This document shows positions 62,262 through 64,000 of a stretch of 64,000 nucleotides of DNA, piece after piece. The position numbers and the translations under genes are program-made. The stretch's first letter is position 1; every line of letters begins with the position of its first letter. A model generated the notes under the pieces. The model was not told the DNA's origin and ran no database searches. It was given only the letters and a program-made list of their open reading frames with translations. Where the stretch lies: contig JAFMHN010000004.1 in the NCBI GenBank assembly GCA_017854485.1, positions 1 through 64,000 of the forward strand. Reading direction: 5' to 3'. Source of the DNA: Aquiluna sp. (GTDB taxonomy: Bacteria > Actinomycetota > Actinomycetes > Actinomycetales > Microbacteriaceae).

Positions 62262-64000
62262 TAGAACTAGACGACAACGGAGTTGAGACCGGAAAGACTG
62301 GCATTGATAATGCCATGAGCTATCACGAGCTGAACGCAATGATCAACCTTTGGGACACCGAGGGCAAGATGCAGCTTGAGAAAGACAAGCTTGCTGTTCG
62401 CAAGTACTTCCTTGACCACGTAAACCAGAACACCGTTTTCTTTCACTCTCTAAAGGAGCGTCTGGACTACCTGGTTGAGAACGAGTACTACGAGAAGGAA
62501 ATCCTTGACCAGTACCGCTTCGAGTTCATCGAGGAACTAGAGAAGCTTGCCTACTCCAAGAAGTTCCGCTTCGACGCCTTCATGGGCGCCTATAAGTTCT
62601 ATACCGGCTATGCACTAAAGACTTTCGATGGTGAGCGCTACCTGGAGCGCTTTGAAGACCGCGTTGTGATGGTTGCTCTTGCTCTTGCCGAGGGCAAGGA
62701 AGACATCGCAATCTCTATGGTCGAGGAGATTATCTCCGGTCGCTTTCAGCCAGCCACTCCAACCTTCCTAAACTGCGGAAAGAAGCAGCGCGGCGAGTTT
62801 GTCTCCTGTTTCTTGCTTCGCATCGAAGACAACATGGAGTCAATCTCTCGCGGTATCAACTCTGCCCTGCAGCTTTCAAAGCGTGGTGGCGGTGTAGCCC
62901 TGAACCTTTCCAACGTTCGTGAGTACGGCGCTCCCATCAAGAAGATTGAAGGCCAGTCATCCGGAATCATCCCGGTGATGAAGCTTCTAGAAGACAGCTT
63001 CTCCTACGCAAACCAGCTAGGCGCCCGTCAGGGTGCCGGTGCGGTCTATCTAAACGCCCACCACCCAGACATCCTGCGCTTTCTAGATACCAAGCGTGAA
63101 AACGCAGACGAGAAGACCAGAATCAAGACTCTGTCAATCGGTGTTGTTGTTCCAGATATCACAATGCACCTGGCAAAAGACAACGAGGACATGTACCTGT
63201 TCTCACCATATGATGTCGAGAAGGTCTATGGCGTTCCATTTGGAGACATCTCAGTCACCGAGAAGTACCAGGAAATGGTTGATGACCCACGCATCAAGAA
63301 GCAGAAGATCAAGGCTAGAACATTGTTCGAGCGCATTGCTGAGCTTCAGTTCGAGTCCGGCTACCCATACGTGATGTATGAGGACACCGTGAACAGAGCC
63401 AACCCAATTCAGGGTCGCATCAACATGTCAAACCTTTGTTCCGAGATTCTGCAGGTGAACACACCGACCACTTACAACGCAGACCTCTCTTACGACCAAA
63501 TCGGCAAGGACATCTCCTGCAACCTAGGTTCACTAAACATTGCAATGGCGATGGATGGTCCGGACCTAGAAAAGACAATCGAGACCTCGATTAGGGCGCT
63601 TACCGCGGTGAGCGACCAGTCCGACATCGTAAGCGTTCGATCGATTTCAGATGGCAACCACAAGAGCCACGCAATTGGCCTAGGTCAAATGAACCTGCAC
63701 GGCTACCTAGCCCGCGAGCACATCCACTACGGCAGCGAAGAGGCGTTGGACTTCACCAACATTTACTTCTACACCGTCGTCTACAACGCAATCAAGGCAT
63801 CGAACAAGATTGCCATTGAGCGTGGGACAACTTTCGACAACTTCGAGAACTCAACCTACGCATCTGGCGAGTACTTCGAGAAGTACACCACCCAGGTTTG
63901 GGAGCCAGCCACCGAGAAGGTCAAGGAACTCTTTGCCAAGTCTGGTGCGAAGATTCCGACTCAGGATGACTGGAAGAAGCTCAAGAAGTCGGTCATGGAG
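62246..64000 (+). CDS. nrdE: Class Ib ribonucleotide reductase alpha subunit (partial, runs off the window)
   Basis: 585 codons open to the window end, missing from the ORF track because no stop is present. ATG at 62246 ([10 protein letters not shown]) with GGAG upstream inside nrdI. Reduces ribonucleoside diphosphates. Visible marks: [27 protein letters not shown] with the first active-site Cys, [12 protein letters not shown] with the Cys-x-Glu radical site, and [16 protein letters not shown]. Full-length NrdE is about 700-730 residues, so roughly 130 are outside. nrdF is expected just beyond the window. Confidence 0.97.
   Translation, partial: MANQVVELDDNGVETGKTGIDNAMSYHELNAMINLWDTEGKMQLEKDKLAVRKYFLDHVNQNTVFFHSLKERLDYLVENEYYEKEILDQYRFEFIEELEKLAYSKKFRFDAFMGAYKFYTGYALKTFDGERYLERFEDRVVMVALALAEGKEDIAISMVEEIISGRFQPATPTFLNCGKKQRGEFVSCFLLRIEDNMESISRGINSALQLSKRGGGVALNLSNVREYGAPIKKIEGQSSGIIPVMKLLEDSFSYANQLGARQGAGAVYLNAHHPDILRFLDTKRENADEKTRIKTLSIGVVVPDITMHLAKDNEDMYLFSPYDVEKVYGVPFGDISVTEKYQEMVDDPRIKKQKIKARTLFERIAELQFESGYPYVMYEDTVNRANPIQGRINMSNLCSEILQVNTPTTYNADLSYDQIGKDISCNLGSLNIAMAMDGPDLEKTIETSIRALTAVSDQSDIVSVRSISDGNHKSHAIGLGQMNLHGYLAREHIHYGSEEALDFTNIYFYTVVYNAIKASNKIAIERGTTFDNFENSTYASGEYFEKYTTQVWEPATEKVKELFAKSGAKIPTQDDWKKLKKSVME

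Overview
The window looks like a chromosome segment of a small-genome, moderate-GC planktonic actinobacterium of the Microbacteriaceae, most like the freshwater 'Luna' lineages (Rhodoluna/Aquiluna type). This is inferred from gene content and order, not from a database search. Pointers are the dnaX-recR-lysC-asd block with a signal recognition particle (SRP) RNA and a tRNA-Ser beside dnaX, a reduced Tad locus next to topA, a proton-translocating transhydrogenase, a heliorhodopsin, class Ib ribonucleotide reductase, very short intergenic gaps, and many GTG/TTG starts.

Layout. 1-2364: two tandem related secreted M6-like metallopeptidase genes, the first cut by the window edge. 2364-5234: tRNA-Thr, an MpaB-type oxygenase, a small membrane protein and a TAP-like hydrolase lipoprotein. 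5224-12019 (minus): holB, tmk and topA preceded by a compact Tad pilus/secretion locus, including a 53-residue pilin-like gene absent from the ORF track. 12020-12339: a dyad-rich divergent intergenic region, then acs and a GNAT gene. 14752-18775: RidA with a hidden DUF4177 gene, a class A penicillin-binding protein and a metallophosphoesterase. 18772-23522 (minus): dnaX-recR-lysC-asd, then a divergent SRP RNA and tRNA-Ser(GGA). 23878-32498: a YdeI-like protein, a LON-domain protein, pntAB, an MhqD/MhqO-like quinone-detoxification pair, a PGPGW membrane protein, an ABC exporter with a leaderless-looking promoter and an HNH-like protein.

32517-42818 is the most distinctive part. A DUF7282-like lipoprotein, histidine kinase and response regulator operon is divergent from a flavin/haem membrane electron-transfer module: a ferric-reductase-like protein, an FMN-binding surface protein and the ApbE that would flavinylate it. 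An Asp/His-tailed envelope protein and a DUF2231 membrane protein follow. A heliorhodopsin gene then lies 31 bases downstream of an MMPL-family exporter and ends at a strong terminator. A near-identical 18-base motif upstream of both the two-component operon and the Asp/His protein may tie the module together.

42993-64000: DUF1801 protein, mmsA, hrpA, an N-terminally truncated SbtB/P-II-like gene, a class III aminotransferase, transporters, a lone winged-helix regulator, a lipase-like hydrolase, a decayed phosphate acetyltransferase gene (lost start codon, -1 frameshift, catalytic domain missing), a threonine aldolase, gnd, an EamA transporter, an MFS efflux protein with a DyP peroxidase and a PCu(A)C copper chaperone, and finally nrdHIE behind a good NrdR-box pair. 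nrdE runs off the window. The decayed pta together with intact acs suggests acetate enters metabolism through acetyl-CoA synthetase; ackA is not seen here.

No CRISPR array, prophage, insertion sequence or integron was found.
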